Below, piece after piece: positions 1 to 6,913 of a stretch of DNA of 9,442 nucleotides. The notes beneath the pieces are model-generated. The model was not told the origin of the DNA, ran no database searches, and saw only the letters and a list, made by a program, of their open reading frames with translations. Position 1 is the first letter of the stretch; the number at the start of each line of letters is the position of its first letter. Location: positions 1 through 9,442 of the forward strand of contig CANQZT010000049.1 of NCBI GenBank assembly GCA_947628335.1, given 5' to 3'. Source of the DNA: an uncultured Clostridia bacterium. GTDB lineage: Bacteria > Bacillota_A > Clostridia > TANB77 > CAG-508. The translations under genes were made by a program, and so were the position numbers.

Positions 1-41
1 CACTTTCATCACCTTGTTGCATTTTATCATATATCTTAATT

Positions 42-59
42 TATTACAATTTTGTAATA
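42..59. repeat. Short perfect palindrome upstream of the rpmH promoter
   Basis: The arms TATTACAA and TTGTAATA are separated by TT, giving 8-bp perfect arms about 37 bp upstream of the rpmH -35 box. The size and symmetry would suit a dimeric regulator's operator, or an AT-rich origin-proximal element. In such an AT-rich region it could also be chance. I know of no regulator for this exact sequence. Confidence 0.3.
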
Positions 60-95
60 TTCGATGAAATTACCATGCAAAAAAATAAAATTTGC

Positions 96-124
96 TTGAC
101 AAATGTGGGGTTATGTTATATAAT
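96..124 (+). promoter_or_regulatory. Consensus sigma-A promoter for rpmH
   Basis: A perfect -35 box TTGACA (96-101) and a perfect -10 box TATAAT (119-124) are separated by exactly 17 bp. Transcription would start near 131, leaving a leader of about 60 nt before the rpmH ATG. A full consensus match fits the high expression expected of a ribosomal-protein operon. The rest of 1-190 contains no gene that I can support. Confidence 0.9.
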
Positions 125-190
125 TACGATATTATTTTGCGAGTAAGAAAAATATATAGATTTACTTAGTATAAATTTAGGAGGTGCAAT

Positions 191-325
191 ATGAAAAGAA
201 CATTTCAACCAAAAAAGAGACAAGAACAAAAAGAACACGGTTTCATGAAAAGAATGAAAACTAGAGCAGGTAGAAATATATTGAAAGCAAGACGTGCTAA
301 AGGAAGAAAAAAATTAAGTGCTTAA
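191..325 (+). CDS. rpmH: 50S ribosomal protein L34
   Basis: This 44-residue, very basic protein begins [10 protein letters not shown] and ends KGRKKLSA, the two hallmark ends of bacterial L34; 44 residues is the usual length. L34 is a late-assembling protein of the large ribosomal subunit that binds 23S rRNA. The ATG has a strong Shine-Dalgarno AGGAGGTG at 179-186. It is the first gene after the consensus promoter and is followed by a hairpin with a T-run before rnpA, the usual arrangement that lets L34 be made in excess over the RNase P protein. Residues 11-16 (QEQKEH) are less basic than in many relatives, but the fold-defining parts are intact. Confidence 0.97.
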   Translation: MKRTFQPKKRQEQKEHGFMKRMKTRAGRNILKARRAKGRKKLSA

Positions 326-332
326 GTATTGT

Positions 333-360
333 GGGCCACAGTAGAAATGTGGCTCTTTTT
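333..360 (+). terminator. Intrinsic terminator or attenuator between rpmH and rnpA
   Basis: GGGCCACA (333-340) and TGTGGCTC (348-355) pair over 8 bp, with one G-T wobble, around the 7-nt loop GTAGAAA. Five T residues follow (356-360). This is a classic Rho-independent terminator shape. The downstream genes have no obvious promoter of their own, so it is probably partial and reduces transcription of rnpA and later genes relative to rpmH. Confidence 0.8.
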
Positions 361-386
361 GCGATAGCAAGTAATGAGTGATAATT

Positions 387-728
387 ATGAAAAAAACAGA
401 TATGTTAAAGAAAAACTATGAATTTAAAAGAATTCTTACAAGGGGAGAATATTATTCAGGTAAGTATTTAGATGTTTTTGTAAAAAAAAATAATTTTTCT
501 ATAAATTATTTAGGAATTGCTATTGGTGTAAAAATTGCAAAGGCAGTAAAAAGAAATCGTATTAAAAGATTAATTAGAGAAAATTATAGATTGATGGAAA
601 ATGAGTTAAATACAGGATACAGTATAGTAATTTTATGGAAAAAAAGGGTAGATATTAAATATGCTACTTATGATAATGTAAAACAAGACATGAAAAACAT
701 CTTTAAAAGAATAGGAATATTAAGTTAA
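387..728 (+). CDS. rnpA: Ribonuclease P protein component
   Basis: The 113-residue product is the small basic protein subunit of RNase P, which helps the catalytic RNA bind and cleave the 5' leader of precursor tRNAs. The RNR-type signature sits at residues 55-65 ([11 protein letters not shown]), and the preceding [10 protein letters not shown] strand matches the family. I chose the ATG at 387 because it gives the usual N-terminus [19 protein letters not shown] at 378 would add three residues, and another ATG lies at 402. The ribosome binding site is not a GGAGG type: GAGTGAT at 377-383 can pair with the extreme 3' end of 16S rRNA. The stop overlaps the yidD start by one base (TAATG). Confidence 0.95.
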   Translation: MKKTDMLKKNYEFKRILTRGEYYSGKYLDVFVKKNNFSINYLGIAIGVKIAKAVKRNRIKRLIRENYRLMENELNTGYSIVILWKKRVDIKYATYDNVKQDMKNIFKRIGILS

Positions 729-946
729 TGAGAAAATTGTTTATTTTTTTAATTCATATTTATAAAAAATATATCTCACCAATATGTGCAAATTTTGGGG
801 TTCATTGTAAATATTATCCCACTTGTTCAGAATATACAAGACAAGCTATTGAAAAATATGGGATTTTTAAGGGTGGGATTTTAGGTATAAAGAGAATTTG
901 TAAATGTAATCCTTTTTCAAAGGGTGGATATGATCCATTAAGATAG
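728..946 (+). CDS. yidD: Membrane protein insertion efficiency factor YidD
   Basis: This 72-residue protein has the full YidD (DUF37) signature: a hydrophobic N-terminal helix (residues 1-20), then [19 protein letters not shown] (27-45) and [12 protein letters not shown] (60-71). Conserved cysteines are at 27, 33, 58 and 60. YidD is a small protein at the inner face of the membrane that assists YidC and Sec in membrane protein insertion. Its ATG overlaps the rnpA stop, so translational coupling is likely; only a weak AGGAA (713-717) precedes it. It sits directly upstream of yidC, the usual position. The family has few experimental data, so the mechanistic role is only partly established. Confidence 0.95.
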   Translation: MRKLFIFLIHIYKKYISPICANFGVHCKYYPTCSEYTRQAIEKYGIFKGGILGIKRICKCNPFSKGGYDPLR

Positions 947-967
947 TAAATGAAGGAGAAGGTGTAA

Positions 968-1796
968 ATGATAGCTTTTTTTGCTAATATATTTGGATAT
1001 GTATTAAATATATTATATCAGATTGTAAATAATTATGGTTTTGCAATTATATTGTTTTCTGTTATTTTAAAATTGATAATGTTGCCAATATCGATAAAAC
1101 AACAAAAAACAATGAAGAAAACAGCAAAAATACAAGAAGAAATGATGAAAATTCAGGATAAATATAAGAATAATCCTGAAAAATTAAATCAAGAAACAAT
1201 TGATTTATATAAAAGAGAAAAAATGAGTCCATTTAGTCGGATGTTTAAGTGCAATTGCACAAATTATTATATTATTTGCAGTATTTTATTTAGTCAGAAG
1301 TCCATTAACATATATGAAGAAAGTGGATAATCAATTAATTGAACAATATACCAATGAAATAAAGCAAGAAAACAACAATAATACAGCTTATCCAGAAATA
1401 GCAATTATAAAGGAAAAGGGAAATACAGATGAAAAAGTTTATATTAATATGGATTTTTTAGGGTTAGATTTAAGTAGCGTACCAAGTGATTCTCTGTCAG
1501 ATTGGAGGGTTTATGTTATTCCAGGATTATATGTCTTAACTTCATTTGTGTCTATGAAATTAACAAATTCTATGCAGGCAAAGAAGAATGGTACAGATGA
1601 AAAAGAGGAAAATAATGAAATGGATGCTGTTCTTCAAGCAAATAAGAGTATGAGTTATATTATGCCAATTATGGCTGTATCAATTGCTATTATTGCTCCT
1701 TTAGGTCTTGCTTTATATTGGCTAATTAATAATATATTAATGATAGTAGAAAGATTAATCTTGAATCGATTTCTAAAAGAAGAGGAGGATGCTTAA
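968..1796 (+). CDS. yidC: Membrane insertase YidC/OxaA, interrupted by a +1 frameshift at a CGG codon
   Basis: YidC inserts and folds membrane proteins, alone or with SecYEG. Codons 1-90 are read from the ATG at 968 (SD AAGGAG at 953-958). Codon 91 is then CGG at 1238-1240. Reading on in frame leaves the family and stops at 1328-1330. Skipping the C at 1238 gives Gly91-Cys-Leu-Ser, matching the conserved GCL step after the first cytoplasmic region, and a 275-residue protein ending at 1796. Membrane segments lie at about 22-42, 95-112, 179-197 and 228-260. Lys35 sits where the groove Arg is in many homologs. No lipobox is visible, as in many clostridial forms. The 185 codons after the break are intact, which argues against decay. 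YidC is normally essential, so either the base is an error or the gene is recoded. Confidence 0.88.
1238..1240 (+). other. Candidate +1 recoding site: in-frame CGG in yidC
   Basis: The context is AGT CGG ATG in the incoming frame and AGT (C) GGA TGT TTA in the restored frame. Dropping C1238 restores Ser-Gly-Cys-Leu and joins the two halves of YidC. The zero-frame product would end after 120 residues, with about 30 non-family residues. The site has the same form as the one in mnmE at 2915. Confidence 0.55.
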
Positions 1797-1798
1797 AG

Positions 1799-2485
1799 TT
1801 GGAAGAAGGAAAGATTTTTGAGGGAAAAACAACAAATGAAGCAATCGAAAAAGGATTAAAGGAACTAGGGATAAAAAAAGAAGATGCAGAAATAAAAATT
1901 TTAGAAAACGAGGACAAAAGAAGTTTTTTTAGCATTTTAACACCTAGAGTCGTTAAAGTGGAGATTATTAATAAAAAAGAAAAGAGAGAAAAAAAGGATA
2001 TAAAAGCAAAAGAAGAAGTAAAAAAAATAGATTTTTCAAAAGCGACTGAGAATGTTGAAAATTTTTTAAGTAAATGGGTGAATGTTTTACCTAGTGAGAA
2101 TATAAAATATAATGTTTTCCAAGATGATATATATTTAAAAGTTGATATTGATGGAGAGGATTTGAATTATCTTATAGGTCATAGGGGAGATGTACTTAAT
2201 AATTTACAAGTTATTCTTTCTTCTATTGCAAGTAAAGGTTTACCATACAAGGTTAAAGTTATTTTAAATATTTGTGGATATAAAGAAAAAAGAGAGAAGA
2301 TGTTAGAAGAGTTAGCTGAAAAATTAGAAAAAACTGTTGTAAAAACGAAAAAATCAATTACTTTAGAACCAATGACTGCTTATGAAAGAAAAATTATACA
2401 TTCTAAATTACAATATAGTAAGAAAGTGACGACAACAAGTATAGGGGAAGAGCCATATAGAAAAGTGGTTATCTCATTAAAATAG
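1799..2485 (+). CDS. jag: RNA-binding protein Jag / KhpB
   Basis: This 228-residue cytoplasmic RNA-binding protein has the three-part Jag architecture. A Jag-N domain covers about residues 3-56 (EGKTTNEAIEKGLKELGI). A charged linker rich in Lys and Glu follows (57-80). A KH-like domain with the GxxG loop GHRG (127-130) covers about 100-160, and an R3H domain lies at the C-terminus, with the signature E196-R197-xxx-H201. KhpB binds many RNAs, partners with KhpA, and affects cell elongation and division in Gram-positive bacteria. The best start is a TTG at 1799, two bases after the yidC stop, with AGGAGG at 1783-1788. The nearby ATG at 1789 is in another frame and ends quickly. A hairpin region separates it from mnmE. 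Confidence 0.93.
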   Translation: MEEGKIFEGKTTNEAIEKGLKELGIKKEDAEIKILENEDKRSFFSILTPRVVKVEIINKKEKREKKDIKAKEEVKKIDFSKATENVENFLSKWVNVLPSENIKYNVFQDDIYLKVDIDGEDLNYLIGHRGDVLNNLQVILSSIASKGLPYKVKVILNICGYKEKREKMLEELAEKLEKTVVKTKKSITLEPMTAYERKIIHSKLQYSKKVTTTSIGEEPYRKVVISLK

Positions 2486-2489
2486 AATA

Positions 2490-2516
2490 AAAATCGGAAG
2501 TCAAAGTTCGGATTTT
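2490..2516 (+). terminator. Weak hairpin after jag, possible attenuator
   Basis: AAAATCGGAA (2490-2499) and TTCGGATTTT (2507-2516) pair over nine of ten positions, with one G-G mismatch, around a 7-nt loop. Six T residues follow only eight bases later (2524-2529), so it is a poor terminator by shape. The same region can also pair differently: AAGTCAAA (2498-2505) is the perfect complement of TTTGACTT (2548-2555). Confidence 0.4.
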
Positions 2517-2584
2517 AAATCAATTTTTTAAATGATTTTATCTGTATTTTGACTTTATTTATTATAAATTAAAGAGGTGAATTT

Positions 2585-3959
2585 ATGAGTACAATAGTTG
2601 CAATATCTACGGCTACAGGCGTTGGAGGAATTGGAATTATTAGAATGAGTGGGGAAAATTCTTTTAGTATTTTAAATAAAATTTTTAGACCTAAGAAAGA
2701 ATTCGATATTAATAATATAAAGGGGTATCAGATTAAATACGGATATATTATTAAAGAAAATGAAGTTATAGATGAGGTCCTAGTTTCTTTTTTTAGAAAT
2801 CCTAATAGTTATACAACTGAAAATATGTGTGAAATTAGTTCACATGGTGGGTCATATGTTGTGAAAAAAATATTAGAGTTATGCATAGAAAATGGTGCAA
2901 ATTTAGCAGAACCTCGGTGAATTTACTAAAAGAGCTTTTTTGAATGGAAGGATTGATTTGTCCCAAGCAGAGGCTGTTATAGATATTATAAATTCAAAAA
3001 CTGAAAAAGAGGCTAAATCATCAGTTAATCAGTTAGAGGGAATTTTATCTGAACAAATAAGATCAATCCGTGATATGCTTATGTCCGTAATGGTTGAGAT
3101 TGAAGTTAGTATAGATTATCCAGAGTATGAGATTGAAGAAGTTGAAAATGTTAAAACTTATGAAGTATTAAAAGAAGTATTGAAGAAGCTTGAAAATTTG
3201 AAAGATAGCTTTGAAAATGGGAAGATAATTAAAGAGGGGATAAAGGTTGCTTTAATTGGAAAACCAAATGCAGGTAAATCATCTTTATTGAATGTAATTC
3301 TAAAGGAAGAAAGGGCTATTGTAACAGATGTTGAAGGAACTACAAGGGACACAATTGAAGAATCCGTAGTGATTGAGGGCATTCCTATTCATATAATTGA
3401 TACTGCTGGTATTAGAAGTTCAAATAATGAAGTTGAAAAAATAGGAATTGAAAAATCAAAAAAAATAGCTAAAGATGCAGATTTATTAATTGCTATTTTT
3501 GATTCAAGCAGAGTTTTAGATGCTGAGGATGAGGAAATTTTAAATTTATTAGAAGATAAAAAATGCATTGTGGTACTTAATAAAAGTGATTTGAAGCTAA
3601 ATAAAATTGACAAAGATAGTATAAAAGAAAAAATTAGGGGAGCAGAAGTGATTGAAATCTCAGCGAAAGAAAATGTGGGGATCGATAAAATATACAAAAA
3701 GATAGCTGAAATGTTTGCGTTTAATGAAATCAATTTGGATAATAGTGCGATGATAACAAATGTTAGACACAAAAATATTATTCAAGAGGCAATTAAATAT
3801 ACGAAAAAAGCAATGAATGAAACAAAACAAAATTTGCCAATTGATATAATTAGTATTTCAATAAAAGAAGTTTTAGAAGAGTTAGGAAAAATTACAGGTG
3901 AAACAGTATCTGATGAAATTATAAAAGAAATATTTTCAAAATTTTGCTTAGGAAAATAA
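2585..3959 (+). CDS. mnmE: tRNA modification GTPase MnmE, interrupted by a +1 frameshift at a CGG codon
   Basis: MnmE works with MnmG to place an aminomethyl-type group on C5 of the wobble uridine (U34) of several tRNAs, using methylene-THF and GTP hydrolysis. The start is the ATG at 2585, with SD AGAGGTG just upstream. The N-terminal folate-binding domain runs to about residue 118. Codon 111 is CGG (2915-2917), followed at once by TGA. Skipping C2915 gives the conserved Pro-Gly-Glu-Phe-Thr-Lys and a 457-residue protein, a normal length. G-domain motifs are then GKPNAGKS (225-232), DTAG (272-275), NKSD (332-335) and a later SAKE. The C-terminus ends in the conserved CLGK (454-457), whose Cys is functionally important in the family. 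Everything after the break is intact. Confidence 0.9.
2915..2917 (+). other. Candidate +1 recoding site: in-frame CGG in mnmE
   Basis: The context is CCT CGG TGA in the incoming frame and CCT (C) GGT GAA TTT in the restored frame. Dropping C2915 restores the strongly conserved MnmE segment Pro-Gly-Glu-Phe-Thr. Without the shift, translation ends at the adjacent TGA after about 111 residues. This is the only in-frame TGA I see in a gene of the window; every real gene here ends in TAA or TAG. Confidence 0.55.
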
Positions 3960-4073
3960 AACACGAGAATGCGAAATAAGACGATTTTTAAAACAAGACG
4001 ATAAATTACATGTCGAAAACAAAAAAACGAAATATGAGGATTTTGAAAGAAAATAGAAACAAACAGAAGTTCT

Positions 4074-4089
4074 TGTTTCACGAGAAACA
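4074..4089. promoter_or_regulatory. parS: parS centromere-like site bound by ParB
   Basis: The 16-mer TGTTTCACGAGAAACA matches the bacterial parS consensus TGTTTCACGTGAAACA at 15 of 16 positions; the difference is A for T at position 10, next to the centre. The symmetric outer arms extend by one base to TTGTTTC and GAAACAA. It lies in the mnmE-mnmG gap, 2.6 kb from the parA-parB genes, in the origin-proximal zone where Bacillota parS sites cluster. ParB from this window is the expected binder. The site ends 17 bp before the mnmG ATG and 5 bp before its Shine-Dalgarno, so bound ParB could also affect mnmG expression. Confidence 0.85.
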
Positions 4090-4106
4090 ATAATGGAGGA
4101 ATAAAA

Positions 4107-5981
4107 ATGGAGTATTATGCAGGTAAATATGATGTAGCAGTAATTGGAGCAGGTCATGCAGGATGCGAAGCTGCACTTGCAGCAGCAAGATTAGGAAAAA
4201 AAACATTACTTTTTTCGATTAGCTTAGAAGCTATAGCTAACATGCCATGTAATCCACATATAGGTGGGAGTTCAAAAGGGCATCTTGTTAAAGAAATTGA
4301 TGCTCTTGGTGGTGAAATGGGAAAGAATATAGATAAAACTTTTTTACAAATTAAAATGTTAAATAAGTCTAAAGGTCCAGCTGTATATTCTTTGAGAGCA
4401 CAAGCTGATAGAAAAAAATATCATACTGAAATGAAGTACGTATTAGAAAAACAAGAAAATTTATTTATAAAACAAGCTGAGATTATAGATATTAAGGTTA
4501 ACGATGGAAAGGTTGAAAGTGTTGTAACTAATATTGGGGCAATATATGATGTAAAAGCTGTAATTTTAGCCACTGGAACATATTTAAAGGGAAAAATACA
4601 TATAGGTGAAGTTTCTTTTGAAAGTGGACCAGATGGTGTGTTCCCAGCTAATAAATTATCAGATTGTTTGAAAAATTTAGGGATAGAATTGTTAAGGTTT
4701 AAAACTGGAACACCAGCTCGAATTAATAAAAATTCGATAGATTTTTCAAAGATGGAAATTCAAAATGGGGATGAAGAAATTGAGATGTTTTCATTTGAGG
4801 ATGATGTGGTAAATAAAAAACAAGAGCCTTGTTTTTTGACTTATACAAATGAAAAAACTCATGAAATTATAAGAAAAAATTTGCATAGATCACCACTTTA
4901 TGCAGGTCAGATAGAGGGAACAGGTCCTAGATATTGTCCGTCGATTGAAGATAAAGTGGTACGTTTTGCTGATAAGGAGAGACATCAAATATTTGTAGAG
5001 CCAATAGGTGAGAGAACAAATGAAATGTATATACAAGGAATGAGTTCGTCTTTGCCAGAGGATGTACAGATTGCAATGTATAGAACGATTCCAGGATTGG
5101 AAAATGCCGAATTTACACGTCCTGCATATGCTATTGAATATGATTGCATTGAACCATCACAGTTAAAAGTTTCGTTGGAATGTAAAAAAATAAGTGGAAT
5201 GTTTTTTGCAGGCCAAATTAATGGAACATCAGGATATGAAGAAGCTGCAGCACAAGGAATTATAGCTGGGATTAATGCAGCAAGAAAATTAGATGGAAAA
5301 GATCCAATTATTTTAGGTAGAAATGAGGCATATATTGGTGTTTTGATTGATGATATTGTTACTAAAAGTACAAATGAACCATATAGAATGATGACATCTC
5401 GTGCTGAATATAGACTGTTACTTAGGCAAGATAATGCTGATTTGAGGTTGACTCAAATAGGACATGATGTAGGATTAATATCTGATGAAAGATATGAAAA
5501 ATTTTGTGAAAAAAGAGAAAATATAGAAAAAGAAATTCAAAGAGTAAAAAGTAAAATTATAAAGCCAACGGAAATAGTTAATAATTTATTAGAAGAAAAT
5601 AATTCTTCTAAAATTGAGACTGGGGTAAAATTATCAGATTTGTTAAAACGCACGGAACTGACATATGATGCATTGGAATCAATTGATGAAGATAGACCAG
5701 TTCTTACAAAACAAGAAAAATTGGAAGTTCAGATACAAATAAAATATGAAGGATATATCAAGTTACAATTAGCTCAGGTTGAAAAGGCTAGTAAATTGGA
5801 AAATAAAGCAATTCCAGATTCCATTAATTATAATGATATTAAAGGATTGAGAATAGAGGCAAGACAGAAACTAGATAAATTTAAGCCAATATCGGTTGGT
5901 CAAGCTTCAAGAATATCAGGAGTTTCACCAGCTGATATATCCGTATTGTTAATATATTTAGAGCAACAAAAAAGAAAGTAA
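4107..5981 (+). CDS. mnmG: tRNA uridine-5-carboxymethylaminomethyl modification enzyme MnmG
   Basis: The 624-residue product is the FAD-dependent partner of MnmE (formerly GidA) in wobble-uridine modification. The N-terminal dinucleotide motif GAGHAG (14-19, with Glu21) binds FAD. The family signatures [18 protein letters not shown] (48-65), ATGTYLKGK and [11 protein letters not shown] (with a family cysteine) are all present. The C-terminal helical region ends in [18 protein letters not shown], the segment used to contact MnmE and tRNA. Length and ends match the family and there is no break. The ATG has GGAGGA at 4095-4100, six bases upstream. It follows a 147-bp gap after mnmE that holds the parS site but no convincing promoter or terminator, so it is probably co-transcribed with mnmE and rsmG. 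Arg is encoded by AGA, AGG, CGT, CGA and CGC, but never CGG. Confidence 0.97.
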   Translation: MEYYAGKYDVAVIGAGHAGCEAALAAARLGKKTLLFSISLEAIANMPCNPHIGGSSKGHLVKEIDALGGEMGKNIDKTFLQIKMLNKSKGPAVYSLRAQADRKKYHTEMKYVLEKQENLFIKQAEIIDIKVNDGKVESVVTNIGAIYDVKAVILATGTYLKGKIHIGEVSFESGPDGVFPANKLSDCLKNLGIELLRFKTGTPARINKNSIDFSKMEIQNGDEEIEMFSFEDDVVNKKQEPCFLTYTNEKTHEIIRKNLHRSPLYAGQIEGTGPRYCPSIEDKVVRFADKERHQIFVEPIGERTNEMYIQGMSSSLPEDVQIAMYRTIPGLENAEFTRPAYAIEYDCIEPSQLKVSLECKKISGMFFAGQINGTSGYEEAAAQGIIAGINAARKLDGKDPIILGRNEAYIGVLIDDIVTKSTNEPYRMMTSRAEYRLLLRQDNADLRLTQIGHDVGLISDERYEKFCEKRENIEKEIQRVKSKIIKPTEIVNNLLEENNSSKIETGVKLSDLLKRTELTYDALESIDEDRPVLTKQEKLEVQIQIKYEGYIKLQLAQVEKASKLENKAIPDSINYNDIKGLRIEARQKLDKFKPISVGQASRISGVSPADISVLLIYLEQQKRK

Positions 5982-5996
5982 AGTGAGTGATATAGT

Positions 5997-6719
5997 ATGG
6001 ATAAGATTGTTTTTTTTGAAATATTAAAGGCACAGGCGAATAAAATCGATATAAAATTGAAAGAAAATGAGTTAGAAAAGTTTTATTCTTATATGAAGAG
6101 TTTGATAGAATGGAATAAAAAAATAAATTTAACTGCTATAACTGAACCAGAGGACATTATTAGAAAACATTTTATAGATTCACTAACAATTAATAAATAT
6201 ATAGATGAAAATATGAAGGTAATAGATGTTGGAACTGGGGCAGGTTTTCCTGGTGTGCCTTTAAAGATATTAAGAGATGATTTGGATATTACATTATTAG
6301 ATTCATTAAATAAAAGATTAATATTTTTAGATGAAGTAATTAAGAAAAATGATTTAAAAAATATTAAAACAATTCATTATAGGGTAGAAGATGTGGGGAA
6401 GAGTAAGAATTATAGAGAAATGTTCGATATTGCTGTATCAAGAGCAGTTGCTCCATTAAATGTTTTGGTTGAATATTTATTACCACTTGTAAAAATTAAT
6501 GGGAAATGTATTTGCATGAAGGGAAGTAATGTAGAAGAGGAAATTAATATAGCCAAAAGTGCAATTGCAATATTAGGTGGAAAAATAGATATTATAAGTG
6601 AATTTTCATTGCCTAATTCAGATATGAAGAGAAATATTATAATTATAAGAAAAGTAAAAGATACACCGAATAAATATCCGAGAAAACCAGGAATTCCAAG
6701 TAAAGAACCAATTAGTTAA
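5997..6719 (+). CDS. rsmG: 16S rRNA (guanine-527 N7) methyltransferase RsmG
   Basis: This 240-residue SAM-dependent methyltransferase (formerly GidB) modifies G527 in the 530 loop of 16S rRNA; loss gives low-level streptomycin resistance in several bacteria. The SAM-binding motif VIDVGTGAGFPGVPLKI lies at about 75-91. The upstream WNKKINLTAITEPEDI segment (39-54) and the C-terminal YPRKPGIPSKEPI are family signatures. It begins 15 bases after the mnmG stop. The ribosome binding site is GAGTGAT (5985-5991), the same unusual form seen before rnpA, matching the far 3' end of 16S rRNA rather than a GGAGG core. Two hairpins follow the stop, making this the likely last gene of the rpmH operon. Confidence 0.96.
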   Translation: MDKIVFFEILKAQANKIDIKLKENELEKFYSYMKSLIEWNKKINLTAITEPEDIIRKHFIDSLTINKYIDENMKVIDVGTGAGFPGVPLKILRDDLDITLLDSLNKRLIFLDEVIKKNDLKNIKTIHYRVEDVGKSKNYREMFDIAVSRAVAPLNVLVEYLLPLVKINGKCICMKGSNVEEEINIAKSAIAILGGKIDIISEFSLPNSDMKRNIIIIRKVKDTPNKYPRKPGIPSKEPIS

Positions 6720-6744
6720 AGAAGTATGAAGATTTGTTGAAGCA

Positions 6745-6765
6745 AAAATTTACTTTGTAAATTTT
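6745..6765. terminator. Hairpin after rsmG
   Basis: AAAATTTAC and GTAAATTTT form nine perfect pairs around a TTT loop, 25 bases after the rsmG stop. The stem is AT-rich and the right arm itself ends in four T residues. A T-run follows about 13 bases later. It may form part of the operon's end together with the next hairpin. Confidence 0.45.
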
Positions 6766-6783
6766 CTGTGTAATGTTGTTTTT

Positions 6784-6820
6784 TATATAATTAGGAAAGT
6801 TTTACTTTCTTAATTATATA
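6784..6820. terminator. Long AT-rich hairpin between rsmG and the parA promoter
   Basis: TATATAATTAGGAAAG (6784-6799) pairs with CTTTCTTAATTATATA (6805-6820) over 16 bp with one G-T wobble, and the flanking TTTT and AAAA (6780-6783 and 6821-6824) can extend it to about 20 bp. It is followed by A residues rather than a T-run on the plus strand, so it is not a textbook terminator. It may act as a bidirectional end or block read-through before the parA promoter 28 bp away. Confidence 0.55.
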
Positions 6821-6847
6821 AAAATTGAAATAGTTTTGAAAAATTTA

Positions 6848-6876
6848 TTGACATATTAATCATATAAAAATATAAT
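6848..6876 (+). promoter_or_regulatory. Consensus sigma-A promoter for parA-parB-DUF4446
   Basis: TTGACA (6848-6853) and TATAAT (6871-6876) are perfect consensus boxes with a 17-bp spacer. Transcription would start near 6883, giving a leader of about 30 nt before the TTG start of parA. It shows that the segregation genes form a separate transcription unit. Confidence 0.9.
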
Positions 6877-6913
6877 TATATAATGAATGTTAATTTTATA
6901 TGGAGGGATTACT

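Noticed and set aside
1..190. oriC with DnaA boxes, or the start of a divergent dnaA
   Set aside because: I found no TTATNCACA-type box. The reverse strand of 1-20 carries AAGGTG, which could be a ribosome binding site for a divergent gene, but no coding sequence can be shown in the window.
1314..1796. A separate gene starting at the ATG at 1314
   Set aside because: Its sequence is the second half of YidC and aligns in continuity with 968-1237 once C1238 is skipped; no good ribosome binding site precedes it.
2940..3959. A separate GTPase gene starting at TTG 2940
   Set aside because: It is the continuation of MnmE after the frameshift at 2915; the residues between (Gly-Glu-Phe-Thr-Lys-Arg-Ala-Phe) are conserved MnmE sequence.
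3978..4002. Direct repeat AAGACGAT twice (3978-3985 and 3995-4002) as an iteron or CRISPR-like element
   Set aside because: Only two short copies, with no further units or equal spacing; chance is likely in this composition.
3389..4157. Minus-strand open frames opposite mnmE and the mnmE-mnmG gap
   Set aside because: They are hydrophobic, low-complexity shadows of AT-rich plus-strand coding sequence, without ribosome binding sites or recognisable domains.
6887..6913. ATG at 6887 as the parA start
   Set aside because: It lies about 11 bases after the -10 box, has no ribosome binding site, and adds nine residues unlike ParA; TTG 6914 has GGAGGG at ideal distance.
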